Shown here one piece after another: positions 8,690-17,322 of a DNA stretch of 64,000 nucleotides. The notes under the pieces are model-generated. The model had not been told where the DNA came from and did no database searches. It saw nothing but the letters and a program-made list of their open reading frames with translations. Every line of letters starts with the position of its first letter. Positions within the stretch are counted from its first letter, which is position 1. Origin of the DNA: Streptomyces sp. NRRL F-2580 (GTDB lineage Bacteria > Actinomycetota > Actinomycetes > Streptomycetales > Streptomycetaceae); the NCBI RefSeq assembly GCF_000720115.1, contig NZ_JOIR01000014.1, forward strand, positions 62,001 to 126,000, read 5' to 3'. The translations under genes were made by a program, and so were the position numbers.

Positions 8690-8932
8690 TCACTCGGCCG
8701 CGTGCTGGTGAGCGCGGACGACGGTGGAGTCGACGGAGACCACCCAATCGACGTCGCCATCAGTGTCGGTCTGAGCGAGCAGGGCGGTGAACACTTCCTC
8801 CCAGGCCCGTCGGTGGCCCACTTCCGCAGCCGGTTGTGGACGCCCTTCTTCCAGCCCAGTGCCGCGCCGATCCCGGACCCTGGATTCCAGTTCAGGCCAG
8901 GTTGGGTTCGCAGGTCCTAGTAACGGGCCCAA
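8690..8932 (-). pseudogene. Fragment of a second IS5-like transposase
   Basis: The reverse strand gives a short stretch of an IS427-type transposase: EEVFTALLAQTDTDGDVDW, then VVSVDSTVVRAHQH with the first catalytic Asp. Sequence upstream of EEVF is out of frame (a neighbouring frame gives the expected RLRKWATDG), and nothing follows the histidine motif. It is a truncated, frameshifted relic, distinct from the copy at 5171-7530. Confidence 0.7.
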
Positions 8933-9110
8933 CCGGTCGGCGTGACCAAGTCGACTGAGACTTCATTGGTGGGCTTGATCCGCTTTGACGGACATCTGAG
9001 AGGACAGTTCGTGACTCCTTGAGCAGTTAAGTCGCCGTGTCCGCCCGCATCGAGGACGGGGTATTGTTCGAGACCGTCGTGGTCGAGAACTCCCCGGATT
9101 GGCAGACGAC

Positions 9111-9653
9111 ATGGTGAGGGTCGAAGAGCTGGAGGCCGCGCTGCCTTCGATGACACGGTGGCGTGTGCCAGGCGAACGCAGCATGGACTGGGCCGCCCTC
9201 GAGGCGGGCCTCGGCACGGCGCTGCCCTCGGACTTCCGCTCTCTGGCGGAGGCGTACCCGACACTTGTCATCGATGATTTCCTCATGGTGTCCCTCCCGA
9301 CGCCCGGCGCCGAGGCGCCATGGGCGTCCGCGTCCAGGGACGACGAGATCCTTCAGGATCTGTACGAGATGGGCGACACCGAGGACTACGTTCCCTACCC
9401 GCAGCCGGGGGGCCTGATCTCCTGGGCGTCGTCCAATTCGGGGGACACCTTCTACTGGAGGACGAGCCCTGCGGATCCGGACGCATGGCCGGTGGTCGTC
9501 CGCACGGACAACGCCGACTGGATCGAGTTCCCAGCGGGTGCCGTCGAGTTCCTGGCCGGCGTGTACGGGCGCACCATCGACGTGCCGGGGATGCCCAGGA
9601 ACTTCCCCAGCGACGACCCGAAGGTGCTGGGCCTGAGCGACGGCATCGGCTGA
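9111..9653 (+). CDS. SMI1/KNR4 (SUKH) family protein
   Basis: A 180-residue protein. DWAALEAGLGTALPSDFRSL (about residues 26-45) is the characteristic N-terminal SUKH helix-strand unit, in which an acidic/aromatic helix leads to LP.DF..L. The middle block GLISWASSNSGDTFYWRT and the C-terminal WPVVV-D motif also fit. Members act as immunity proteins against contact-dependent or secreted toxins, or as general adaptors in Streptomyces. No toxin gene is adjacent, so it is an orphan here. ATG 9111 was chosen over the upstream in-frame TTG at 9099; the ribosome site is weak. Confidence 0.75.
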   Translation: MVRVEELEAALPSMTRWRVPGERSMDWAALEAGLGTALPSDFRSLAEAYPTLVIDDFLMVSLPTPGAEAPWASASRDDEILQDLYEMGDTEDYVPYPQPGGLISWASSNSGDTFYWRTSPADPDAWPVVVRTDNADWIEFPAGAVEFLAGVYGRTIDVPGMPRNFPSDDPKVLGLSDGIG

Positions 9654-9742
9654 TCGGCAACTCAGAGGGCGCTATGTGAAGTTGGTGCCTGTGTTGCCCT
9701 TTCGCTTGAGGCGAGCGGCCTGGCCGCGGGTTCGCTGGGCGG

Positions 9743-10081
9743 CTATGGCCGCGGCTGGGTGAACAAGCCCTGCTCGGTCTCGACCAGGATTCCGCGTTCG
9801 ACCAGCCGCTTGAGCTTCAGGCGGACGTTGTTGATGTTGTTGGGCTCGATCTCCACGTCCATCGCCTCGCACACCGCCCCCGCCCGCAGCGGGGCGTCGG
9901 CCGTGGCGAACACTGCCATGATCTGGTGGTAAGCCGGATGGTCCGGCAGGTTCGCGGTCGGCGGCGCGGGCGGCCGCGGATCGGGCAGCTCGAGCAGCGT
10001 CTTGCGGGTGATCCGGATCTCCTCGGTGACCCCGCCGAGCCCGTCGAGCAGCGCGGTCAGCTCGGCGATCTTGGTGCCCAG
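9743..10081 (-). pseudogene. 5'-truncated winged-helix protein (IS-associated family)
   Basis: The frame is open from about 10081, where an in-frame TAG marks the break, to a TAG at 9743. It reads KIAELTALLDGLGGVTEEIR then ITRKTLLELPDP, followed by a winged-helix-like C-terminus (NNINNVRLKLKRLVERGILV). A second fragment of the same family, keeping the opposite (N-terminal) half, lies at 40563. Full-length members begin with a longer coiled-coil helix, so about 35 N-terminal residues are missing. Role unknown. Confidence 0.6.
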
Positions 10082-10268
10082 CTACGACACCCTGCGCCGG
10101 CTCTGGCAGGAGTGGTTCGGCCCCGGCGGCGCCCGGCGGCGCTACGCCAGGTCGGCCGATCTGCCGAAGTCCGACGGGCCCGGTGCGGAGTCGGTGGTGG
10201 AGCTCGTTGTCACAGACATGGGTGCCTTCCGTGGTCGGTTCGTGGTCCCCCAGCCCTCCGGGCGATAG
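10082..10268 (+). pseudogene. C-terminal-like fragment, possibly of a transposase/integrase
   Basis: A plus-strand reading YDTLRRLWQEWFGPGGARRR followed by YARSADLPKSDGPG and ending at a TAG near 10268 looks like natural protein but has no start of its own. It abuts head-on the truncated winged-helix fragment, marking a recombination breakpoint near 10081. The W-EWFG-GGAR-RY pattern reminds me of rve-type (Mu/Tn552-like) transposases of actinomycetes; this is tentative. Confidence 0.3.
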
Positions 10269-10292
10269 CTCAAGCGAAGCCGTAGGGCTCAT

Positions 10293-10684
10293 CGAGTGCG
10301 ACGAAATCCCGTCCGAGGGCCCCGGTTCGGAGGGATCGGCGCATGCTGTGGCCGTAAGTCGTCGCCGCGTGCCGGGACGGGGCCCCGTCGACCGCCGGGG
10401 TGGCCGCTCGAGTTCCTGATCGGCTGGTGACGACCTGCCGGACCACCCGCGGACGCGTGATCACCACGAGACCCGCCCGGATGGCTGAAACACCCCCATA
10501 CCGGGCCGACTTGGCGAGCGCGGTTGTTTGGCGAACGCCTAACCGAGTAGGCGTGCATCTGTGCGTCCGCCGTTTTCCGTCGTGGTCTAGTTACCTATGG
10601 TCCGTGCGTGGTGACACCGCGTACGGACCGTCCGCCGTCGACGCCGTCGCGCCACGCGGCGTCCCCCTCGACCCCAGGAGCACC
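10293..10684 (+). promoter_or_regulatory. Upstream region of the ATP-grasp cluster
   Basis: About 390 bases with no gene. It contains a small palindrome TTGGCGAACGCCTAA near 10530 and a TAGTTACCTAT stretch near 10590 that could be a -10-like element for the operon starting at 10685. The palindrome is a plausible binding site for the PAS-LuxR regulator of the same cluster. No experimental support; inferred from position. Confidence 0.3.
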
Positions 10685-12151
10685 ATGACCCCGATCCTCT
10701 TCGTCTATGCCAAGGGCGGCCCTCCCCTGGAGTACGCCGTCCCGCGCATCGCCGCCCACGCCGAGGTGCACGTCCTGGCGCTCGCGCCGTTGCCCCGAAC
10801 CACCGAGTCGGTGTGGAGGCCCGGGTGCGCGTCGGTCACGACGCTCCCGCCGGGCGAGGGGGTGGAACTGGTCGATCTGATCTGTTCCCACGCCCGCCGC
10901 GTCGGCGCCGAGGCGGTACTGACCCTGTCGGAGTACGCAGTGGTGGCCGTCGCCCACGCGAGCCTGCGGCTCGGTCTGCGCGGTGCCGGCGAGCGGGTCG
11001 CGGGGGCGCGGGACAAGCGTCTGATGCGCCGGATCTGGCGTGACGCCGGGGTGCCCGTACCGGGGTTCGCGGAGGTCCACGCGCCGCAGGACATCACGGC
11101 CGCCTTCGAGACCCTGAGGCCGCCGCTCCTCCTGAAGGCAGCCTGGAGCGCTGGTTCCACGGCCCACCTCACCGTGTGGAACGAGCAGCAGGCCGAGGCG
11201 GCCTGGAAGACCGGCCGTTCCGTCATGGAAGCCTCCTCCGCGCAGGGTTACTCGGAACTGCTCGCCGCGGACGAAGGGGTCAGCGACTTCCTGCTGGAGG
11301 AGATCGTGACCGGGGAGGCGTCCGATTGGTTCGACGGGGACGGGTGGGGCGACTACGTCAGCGTGGAGGGGATCGTCGCCGACGGCCGCTACCACCCGCT
11401 GTGCATCACCGGGCGGATGCCGACCATCGCGCCCTTCACCGAGCGGGCGAGCCTGGCTCCGGCCGCCCTCCCGGACGCGTTGCAGCACCGGATCGAGGAG
11501 GTGTCGCGCGCCGCCGTCGACGCGCTCGGACTCGATACCTGCGCCACCCACACCGAGATCAAACTCGGCGCGGACGGGGCCATGTGGCTGATCGAGACCG
11601 CCGCCCGCTTCGGTGGGGTGATGACCACCCGGCAGGTGGAGACCGTCTTCGGGTTCGACATGATCGGCATGCTGGTGCGCCAGTTGCTCGGCCGGGAGGT
11701 CGCCTACCCGGAGCGGATGCTGACCGAGGGCCAGGGCGCCGCCGGATCCCTCGTCGTCCTTGCCGTCGACGCCGAGGGCCGGCCCTGGACCGAACTCCCG
11801 GCCTGGGACTTCGAGGCGGTCGACTGGGCCTCCCTGGTCGCCCCGGGATCCCGCGTGGAGCCGGTGCGCGAACACAGTCTCGCGCCAGGCAGCCCGGTCC
11901 CGCGCTACGAGGAGGCGGGAGGGGCCAATTCCATGGCCGCGCTGTGCTTCCTCACCGCCGAGTCCGGGCCGGAGCTGCTGGCCGACTGCGGCCGCATCCT
12001 CGCGGCCCTGCCGGACGCCCTCACCGCCCCGTCCGCCGCCCTCGCGGCCGCCCACACCGCCCCCACCGCCCCCACCGCCACCCTCACCCCCGCCCCCACC
12101 GAGCCCTCCGCCCTGTCCACCGACCGCTCGACGCCCGGGAGCACCGCATGA
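10685..12151 (+). CDS. ATP-grasp ligase
   Basis: A 488-residue protein of the carbamoyl-phosphate-synthase/biotin-carboxylase-type ATP-grasp superfamily. After an N-terminal Rossmann-like domain come the ATP-binding segments PPLLLKAAWSAGSTAHLTV (about residue 150), DFLLEEIVTGE (about 205) and the Mg-binding pair THTEIKLGADGAMWLIETA then ARFGG (about 290-315). Such enzymes join a carboxylate to an amine through an acyl phosphate. The C-terminal 40 residues are a Thr/Pro/Ala-rich low-complexity tail. It overlaps the next gene by ATGA and is followed by an exporter, so it is probably the first enzyme of a small-molecule pathway, such as a peptide-like metabolite. Confidence 0.85.
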   Translation: MTPILFVYAKGGPPLEYAVPRIAAHAEVHVLALAPLPRTTESVWRPGCASVTTLPPGEGVELVDLICSHARRVGAEAVLTLSEYAVVAVAHASLRLGLRGAGERVAGARDKRLMRRIWRDAGVPVPGFAEVHAPQDITAAFETLRPPLLLKAAWSAGSTAHLTVWNEQQAEAAWKTGRSVMEASSAQGYSELLAADEGVSDFLLEEIVTGEASDWFDGDGWGDYVSVEGIVADGRYHPLCITGRMPTIAPFTERASLAPAALPDALQHRIEEVSRAAVDALGLDTCATHTEIKLGADGAMWLIETAARFGGVMTTRQVETVFGFDMIGMLVRQLLGREVAYPERMLTEGQGAAGSLVVLAVDAEGRPWTELPAWDFEAVDWASLVAPGSRVEPVREHSLAPGSPVPRYEEAGGANSMAALCFLTAESGPELLADCGRILAALPDALTAPSAALAAAHTAPTAPTATLTPAPTEPSALSTDRSTPGSTA

Positions 12152-14148
12152 CGAACGCCGGAACCATCGCTGCCGCGCCGTCCCCCCGGGGCGCCGCCGT
12201 GGACACCCTGCTCACGCTCCCCCTGTTCGAGCAACTGGCCGGGGTGCTGGGCGGGCACCCGTACGTGAAGGTCGTCGTGGACCGCGACCAGGGCGTCTGG
12301 CACGTCCTCGACAGCTCCGTGCACTCCTTCCACGTCAACTACATAGCCACCGACATCCAGGGCCTGACCCTCGAACAGCTCGACGCCGAACTCGACCGCT
12401 TCAACCATGACGTCTACCAGGACCCCGCACGGCGCTTCCTGCTCGGCGTCCTGTCGCTGCACTCCCGGGGCGGCCCGGAGCGGGACGAGCCGTTCATGGT
12501 CCTGGAGACCACCGAGGCCGACACCATGGGCGCGGACCTGTTGATCGAGTTCCACGCCTTCGTACGGGCTCACCTCGATCCCGCGCTGGAGCTGCTGGTG
12601 AAGCCGGCCAACCACGGGCAGGAGCACGCCCTCGCGAAGGTGCCGGAGACCGTGGTGCCCCGTGCACGGGGTCACGCGCTCCTGGCGACCGCGCCCTTCG
12701 TGCCGTTGACGCTCGCCTCGGCCACCGGCCGGCTCCGCGCCTTCGCCTCGGGCGAGGAATACCTGGCCGCCCGCGCGGACCTGACCTGGTACGACATCGT
12801 CGCCATGCCGGTGGTCCCCGACGACATTCCGCGGCTCTCCGGTTTGATCAACGCCCAGCCCACCACTCCGCTGTCGCACACCAACATGCTGGCGGCCGGG
12901 TGGGGCATCCCCAACGCCATCGTCCGCGGAGTCCTCGACACGATCACCGACGAGAAGCTGGACGGTGCCTGGGTTCGCTACGAGGTCACCGCCGACGGGT
13001 TCGTCATCGAGCGCGCCGAGGAACCGTCGGACCTCGCCGAACCGACCTGGCACACGCAGCGGATCCGCCTCGACGCGCCGCACGTGACGGACGTACCGCT
13101 CGTGCCGCTGTCCGCGTTACGCGCCGGCGACCGCAACCGCTACGGCACCAAAGCGGCCAACCTCGGGGAACTGCACCACGTGCTGCGCCACGGATCGGGC
13201 CGGCTGACCGGCTACTACTCCGTGCCCCGCCCGCCCCGGGCCGACCTGCTCGGCCACCTGGCCGCCCGGCTGGGAATGCCCGAGGACGGTGATCTCGCCC
13301 AGTACGCGAGCGAGTTCCTGACCCAGTACGTCCAGGCGCCGGCGGGCATCGCCGTCCCCTTCTCCGTCCAGCAGCGCTTCCTGGACTCCTCACCGGCCGT
13401 GCAACAGAGCATCGGCAAACTGAAAATGGCCCTGGAACTGAACTCCATGGACGCCGTGGACACGGTCTGCCTCCAATTGCAGCACTTGGTGCGCACTCTC
13501 CCGGTGCCCGAGGACCTGGTGCGCGCCCTGGACACGCAGCTGGTGGAGCACCTGGCGGGCACGGGCCGCTTCGCCGTGCGGTCCTCCTCGAACGCCGAGG
13601 ACCTGCCGGGCTTCTCCGCAGCCGGGATCTACGAGTCCCACACCAAGGTCACCGATCTGCCGGGGCTGCTGGACGCCATCCGCCAGGTGTGGGCGTCGTT
13701 GCTCTCCCCGCGCAGCGTGCGGCTGCGCCATCAGGCCGGCATCTCCCTGGACGACACCTACATGGGGGTGATCGTCCAGCGCTACGAGCCGTCCCCGCTC
13801 GGAGGCGTCATGGTCACCTGCAATCCGACCAACCGGGCCGACTTCCGCAACGTGTACCTCAATTGCGCGCACGGGTCCACGGCCGATGTCGTCGACGGCC
13901 GGACGATGCCCCTGCAGTACCTGTACAACACGGTCGAGGGCGGCGGCCGCACGATCTCGCTGGGCGCGGCCACCGAGGACCTGGCCCAGGACACGCGGGC
14001 CCAACTGGGGCGGCTGGCCCTGGCGGGCCGCCTGCTCCAGTCCCATTTCGCCACGGACTACACCTTCGCGGGGCCGCTCGACATCGAATGGCTGCTCGGG
14101 CCGGGAGGCGCGCTCCACATCCTCCAGTTGCGCCCGTACAGCGCCTGA
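12148..14148 (+). CDS. Dikinase-like phosphotransferase (PEP/pyruvate-binding domain)
   Basis: A 666-residue protein. The C-terminal half is a PPDK_N/PEP-synthase-type ATP-binding domain: GTKAANLGELHHVL (about 332), FAVRSSSNAEDLPGFSAAG (about 473), and LQLRPYS at the very end. About residues 235-255 (AQPTTPLSHTNMLAAGWGIP) match a swivelling phospho-histidine segment, here N-terminal to the ATP domain. That is the order of glucan/phosphoglucan water dikinases and the reverse of PEP synthase. The first 220 residues are unassigned. No PEP/pyruvate-binding barrel is present. It probably transfers a phosphate from ATP through His to a small substrate made in the same cluster. Confidence 0.75.
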   Translation: MTNAGTIAAAPSPRGAAVDTLLTLPLFEQLAGVLGGHPYVKVVVDRDQGVWHVLDSSVHSFHVNYIATDIQGLTLEQLDAELDRFNHDVYQDPARRFLLGVLSLHSRGGPERDEPFMVLETTEADTMGADLLIEFHAFVRAHLDPALELLVKPANHGQEHALAKVPETVVPRARGHALLATAPFVPLTLASATGRLRAFASGEEYLAARADLTWYDIVAMPVVPDDIPRLSGLINAQPTTPLSHTNMLAAGWGIPNAIVRGVLDTITDEKLDGAWVRYEVTADGFVIERAEEPSDLAEPTWHTQRIRLDAPHVTDVPLVPLSALRAGDRNRYGTKAANLGELHHVLRHGSGRLTGYYSVPRPPRADLLGHLAARLGMPEDGDLAQYASEFLTQYVQAPAGIAVPFSVQQRFLDSSPAVQQSIGKLKMALELNSMDAVDTVCLQLQHLVRTLPVPEDLVRALDTQLVEHLAGTGRFAVRSSSNAEDLPGFSAAGIYESHTKVTDLPGLLDAIRQVWASLLSPRSVRLRHQAGISLDDTYMGVIVQRYEPSPLGGVMVTCNPTNRADFRNVYLNCAHGSTADVVDGRTMPLQYLYNTVEGGGRTISLGAATEDLAQDTRAQLGRLALAGRLLQSHFATDYTFAGPLDIEWLLGPGGALHILQLRPYSA

Positions 14149-14192
14149 CCCGTCCGTACGCCCTCGCGTTCCGTCCCACCCGAAGGTCACCC

Positions 14193-15458
14193 ATGCCCAT
14201 CTCCCTGCGTACGCGCGTGAAACGCCGCGTGCATCCGCCCGCCGCGGTGCTCCGCGTGATCCGACTGAACAACGGGTTCCAGCTGTTGTTCAACCTGCTG
14301 TGGTGGATGCCGGTCTTCTACCAGTACCAGAAGCAGGCGGGCCTCTCGGACAGTCAGATCTTCGGCATCCAGAGCGTCTACTACGTGGCGTTCTGCCTGC
14401 TGGAAATACCCACCGGCTTCATCGCCGACCGCATCGGACAGCGTCGCTGTATGCAGCTGGGGGCGGCCGCGATGACCGCCGCGAACCTCCTGCCGGTCGC
14501 CTCGCCGTCCTTCGCGGGCTTCATGGCGCACTTCCTGGCCATCGCGGCCGCCCGCTCCCTGGTGTCCGGGGCCTCCAGCGCCTACCTGTACGAGTACCTG
14601 CACGAGCACGGCGCGGGCGAGCACTACGTACAGGCCGAGGGCACCGCCCGGGCGCTCGGCCTCTGGGCGAAGATCGCCTGTTGGCCGCTGGTCGGCGTCC
14701 TGATGCACGTCCGGCACGAGGCCCCTTACGTGCTGACCGCGCTCTCCACGCTCGGTTCGCTGGCCTGCGCCGCGGCCCTCCCGGCGATCGCGGCGCCCCG
14801 CGGGGGCGGCCAGCCGCCTGCGGAGCGCGTCGGGCTCCTCGATTCAGCCCGCCAGGCCGCGAAGGTGCTCGGAACGTCACGGTCCCTCGGCCCTTTGATG
14901 GTGCAGGGCGTGGCCGTGTTCACGCTCGCCCGCATCTGCCAGGTCAACCTCTTCCAACCGCTGCTCCTCGAAAAGGACCTCCCCGTCGCCGACCATGGTG
15001 CGGTGCTGTCGGCGATGACGGTCGCCGAGGCCGTTGGTTCGGCCAGAACCGGCTGGCTGCGGAGCAGACTGGCCGACGCCACCGTGGTGACCGTCCTCAG
15101 CGTGGTCATGGCAATCACGCTCGCGGCCACCACGCTGTCGGGGGGCCTGGGCACGATCCTGTGGCTGTGCGTGTTCGCCGCCGCGGCGGGCCTCGCGTAC
15201 CCGGTGCAACGCAACCTGATCAACGCGGCCATCCCGCCGACCCCCTACCGGGCGACCCTGCTGTCGGTGGAGTCCATCATCGACCGGGGCGTGTGCGCGG
15301 TGGTGGCCCTGGCCGTCGGTGCCTACCTGGCCGCGAACCGGCTCGACGCGCTCCTCATACACGCGGCGGCGGGCACTTGTCTGCTGCTGCTCGTCGTGGG
15401 CGTCGTCCTGGGGCGGCTGCGTCGGGACGGCGTACGTCGGGCAGCCGGTCAGCCCTGA
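14193..15458 (+). CDS. MFS transporter, probable exporter of the cluster product
   Basis: A 421-residue, 12-helix membrane protein. The loop after the second helix, EIPTGFIADRIGQRRCMQLG, is the MFS signature (G-x-x-x-D-R-x-G-x-R-R). It lies 44 bases downstream of the dikinase-like gene with GAAGG before the ATG. Its 3' end overlaps the convergent PAS-LuxR gene by 10 bases. Position at the end of a ligase/phosphotransferase operon suggests export and self-resistance for the pathway product. Confidence 0.85.
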   Translation: MPISLRTRVKRRVHPPAAVLRVIRLNNGFQLLFNLLWWMPVFYQYQKQAGLSDSQIFGIQSVYYVAFCLLEIPTGFIADRIGQRRCMQLGAAAMTAANLLPVASPSFAGFMAHFLAIAAARSLVSGASSAYLYEYLHEHGAGEHYVQAEGTARALGLWAKIACWPLVGVLMHVRHEAPYVLTALSTLGSLACAAALPAIAAPRGGGQPPAERVGLLDSARQAAKVLGTSRSLGPLMVQGVAVFTLARICQVNLFQPLLLEKDLPVADHGAVLSAMTVAEAVGSARTGWLRSRLADATVVTVLSVVMAITLAATTLSGGLGTILWLCVFAAAAGLAYPVQRNLINAAIPPTPYRATLLSVESIIDRGVCAVVALAVGAYLAANRLDALLIHAAAGTCLLLLVVGVVLGRLRRDGVRRAAGQP

Positions 15459-16516
15459 TACGGCGGGACGGCCGCGCGCGGCGGCCAGACCTTACTGTCG
15501 AAGATGCCGAGGGTGTAGGCCCGAGCCACCAGGGCCGGACGCGAGTCCGCGTCGAGCGCGACGCGCAGCCGGCGCAGGTGGTAGTCCAGGGCCTGGCGCG
15601 ACAGTCCCAGGTCGGTGGCGATGGCTCCGTTGGACCGGCCGCCCGCCACGAGGGAGAGGACCCGCAGTTGCACGGGGCTGACCTGGACGGGGGCGCCGAA
15701 CTCGACGCTGCGCGGAGTCAGTACGGCCGAAACCCGGTCGGGAGCCCCCCGGCGCCTGACCACCGCGAGATCCGCGCGGAGCACCTTGCTCCCGCCGGAG
15801 GCCGTCCCGCAGATCGGGAAACACGTGCGCCGGGAGGCCTTGCCGGTGACCAGGTCCGCCCACGCGTGCCGCACCGCCCGGGGGTCCCCGCGCAAGTGCC
15901 CGATGGCGCGGCTGCCCTCCAGGGAGGCACGGTCACCCCCGAGTAGTTCCGCGACTCCTCCACTGACCCGCTGTACGCGGCCCCGCAGGTCCAGGGTCAC
16001 GATCGCCAGGCCCGAACGCTCCCACAGGGCGTGGAGTTCCTCGGCGGCGGCGGCCTTGTCCTCCAGGGCCCGGGCCTGGTCGGTGACGTCCGTGTAGATG
16101 CCGCCCACGCGGGGGCCCCGGCCGAGGTCCAGGACGAACCGGTACCCGGTCACCTGCCGGGGCGTACCGTCGGGGTGCCGGAAGACGAGGGTGTGGCGTA
16201 CGGGACGGCGCGACGACAGCACCTCGCGATCCAATGCCCGGAACATGGCGGCGTCGTCGGGGGCGTCGATCTCCTCGACCGTCCGGCCGACCACGGACTG
16301 CGGTTCCATGCCGTACGGGTGGGCGTAGGCGGCGTTCACCCACAGGTACCGGCCCTGTCCGTCGCGGATGAAGGCGGGCGCAGGGGCGTACGAGGCGAGG
16401 GCCTCGAACCACCGCGCCGATTCCGGGATTTCCTGGTTTCCGCCCGCGCCCCGGGCGAATTCCCCGCCCCCGCCGATCGCCGACCGTACCTGCCCGGTTT
16501 CGTTCTTCGCGTACAT
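15449..16516 (-). CDS. PAS-domain LuxR-type transcriptional regulator
   Basis: A 355-residue protein. A PAS domain (about residues 38-150; FIRDGQGRYLWVNAAYAHPY, then GGIYTDVTDQARALEDKAAA) is followed by a second, degenerate PAS-like region (LRGRVQRVSGGVAELLGGDR). At the C-terminus is a LuxR-type helix-turn-helix (QLRVLSLVAGGRSNGAIATD, then LGLSRQALDYHLRRLR). It is convergent with the transporter and likely the pathway-specific regulator of the ATP-grasp cluster. A 7-bp inverted repeat lies about 50 bases upstream of its start and may be an autoregulatory operator. Confidence 0.85.
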   Translation of the reverse strand: MYAKNETGQVRSAIGGGGEFARGAGGNQEIPESARWFEALASYAPAPAFIRDGQGRYLWVNAAYAHPYGMEPQSVVGRTVEEIDAPDDAAMFRALDREVLSSRRPVRHTLVFRHPDGTPRQVTGYRFVLDLGRGPRVGGIYTDVTDQARALEDKAAAAEELHALWERSGLAIVTLDLRGRVQRVSGGVAELLGGDRASLEGSRAIGHLRGDPRAVRHAWADLVTGKASRRTCFPICGTASGGSKVLRADLAVVRRRGAPDRVSAVLTPRSVEFGAPVQVSPVQLRVLSLVAGGRSNGAIATDLGLSRQALDYHLRRLRVALDADSRPALVARAYTLGIFDSKVWPPRAAVPPYQG

Positions 16517-16563
16517 GCCTGTTTCTGTCTCTCGGGTTGCCGCTCACACTGCGGGCGGGAGGT

Positions 16564-16590
16564 CAACTTAACCCGTTTCGAGCTAAGTTG
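16564..16590. promoter_or_regulatory. Inverted repeat upstream of the PAS-LuxR gene
   Basis: CAACTTA-N13-TAAGTTG, a perfect 7-bp inverted repeat, sits 48-74 bases before the start codon of the regulator at 16516. The A/T-rich half-sites stand out from the local GC-rich DNA, and the spacing suits a dimeric regulator. Autoregulation is an inference. Confidence 0.5.
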
Positions 16591-16861
16591 CCGTACCCGG
16601 AAAACGGAATGTCCGGTACCCCCTCCGGGGGGACGGGACGGCGCCTGAGGCCCGGTCGGCAGTCGGCCGCGACTTCGTCCTGTCGGCAGTCGTGGACCAG
16701 CTGCTCGCGGAGCACCACCCGGTGGTCATGGGGGCCGCCCGGCCTGGGGAAGCGAGGCGACGGGGCGACTCCCGTCGTACAGGTTCGGCGCTTCAGGCTG
16801 CCCGCCTGCCCCGTCGTCCGGCGGCGGACGCGATCGCCCGCGTCCGCCGACCGTTCGAGCA

Positions 16862-17002
16862 TCAGCAGGTGGAGCGGCTGGAAATCTTTATGCCGGTGAC
16901 GCTGTAGGCGTTGGCGAACACGGTGTCGAAATTCGGCGGCAGGCAGATCGATGTCCCGTCCTGGAGCCGTAGATAGGCCACGTCGTCGTTCCGGGTGTTC
17001 AC
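16862..17002 (-). CDS. Possible small protein or gene remnant
   Basis: From GTG 17002 a 46-residue frame with natural composition (VVNTRNDDVAYLRLQDGTSI, then CLPPNFDTVFANAYSV) ends at a TGA at 16862. An in-frame stop lies at 17039-17041 and no ribosome site is seen, so it may be the tail of a decayed gene. The rest of 16591-17322 shows no other gene; the DNA just before 17323 presumably holds the promoter of the large dynamin operon. Confidence 0.3.
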   Translation of the reverse strand: MNTRNDDVAYLRLQDGTSICLPPNFDTVFANAYSVTGIKISSRSTC

Positions 17003-17322
17003 GACGCGGTAGTGCGGACGGGACGACGGCGAGGCGTCCTATGCCGCGAAGAGCGGGCCCCGGGATGCCAGAGCAGCAGCCGGCAGGGGCTGTCCGGTGC
17101 ACCTTGAGTCGGTCCGCCGCCGGGCGCTCGGCGCGGCGCCCACGGTAAGGCCTCTGATGCCAACCCCCACCATGCCCAACTGTCAACCTCTGATCACAAC
17201 TGCGCCTGAAGCGATCAATAGGGGACTCATTTTCTTCATCGCTGCACAGGCAGAGGGGCATTTCCTATTCTGAAGCCCGGTATCACCGCCCGAGGGTGGG
17301 GGACTGGGGAGGGGGACTCCAC

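Noticed and set aside
12040..12135. Proline/threonine codon repeats at the end of the ATP-grasp gene as a repeat array
   Set aside because: Simple low-complexity coding tail, not a regular array.
11176..12147. Upstream extension of the dikinase frame by more than 300 codons
   Set aside because: It runs out of phase through the ATP-grasp gene; the ATGA overlap at 12148 gives a normal start.
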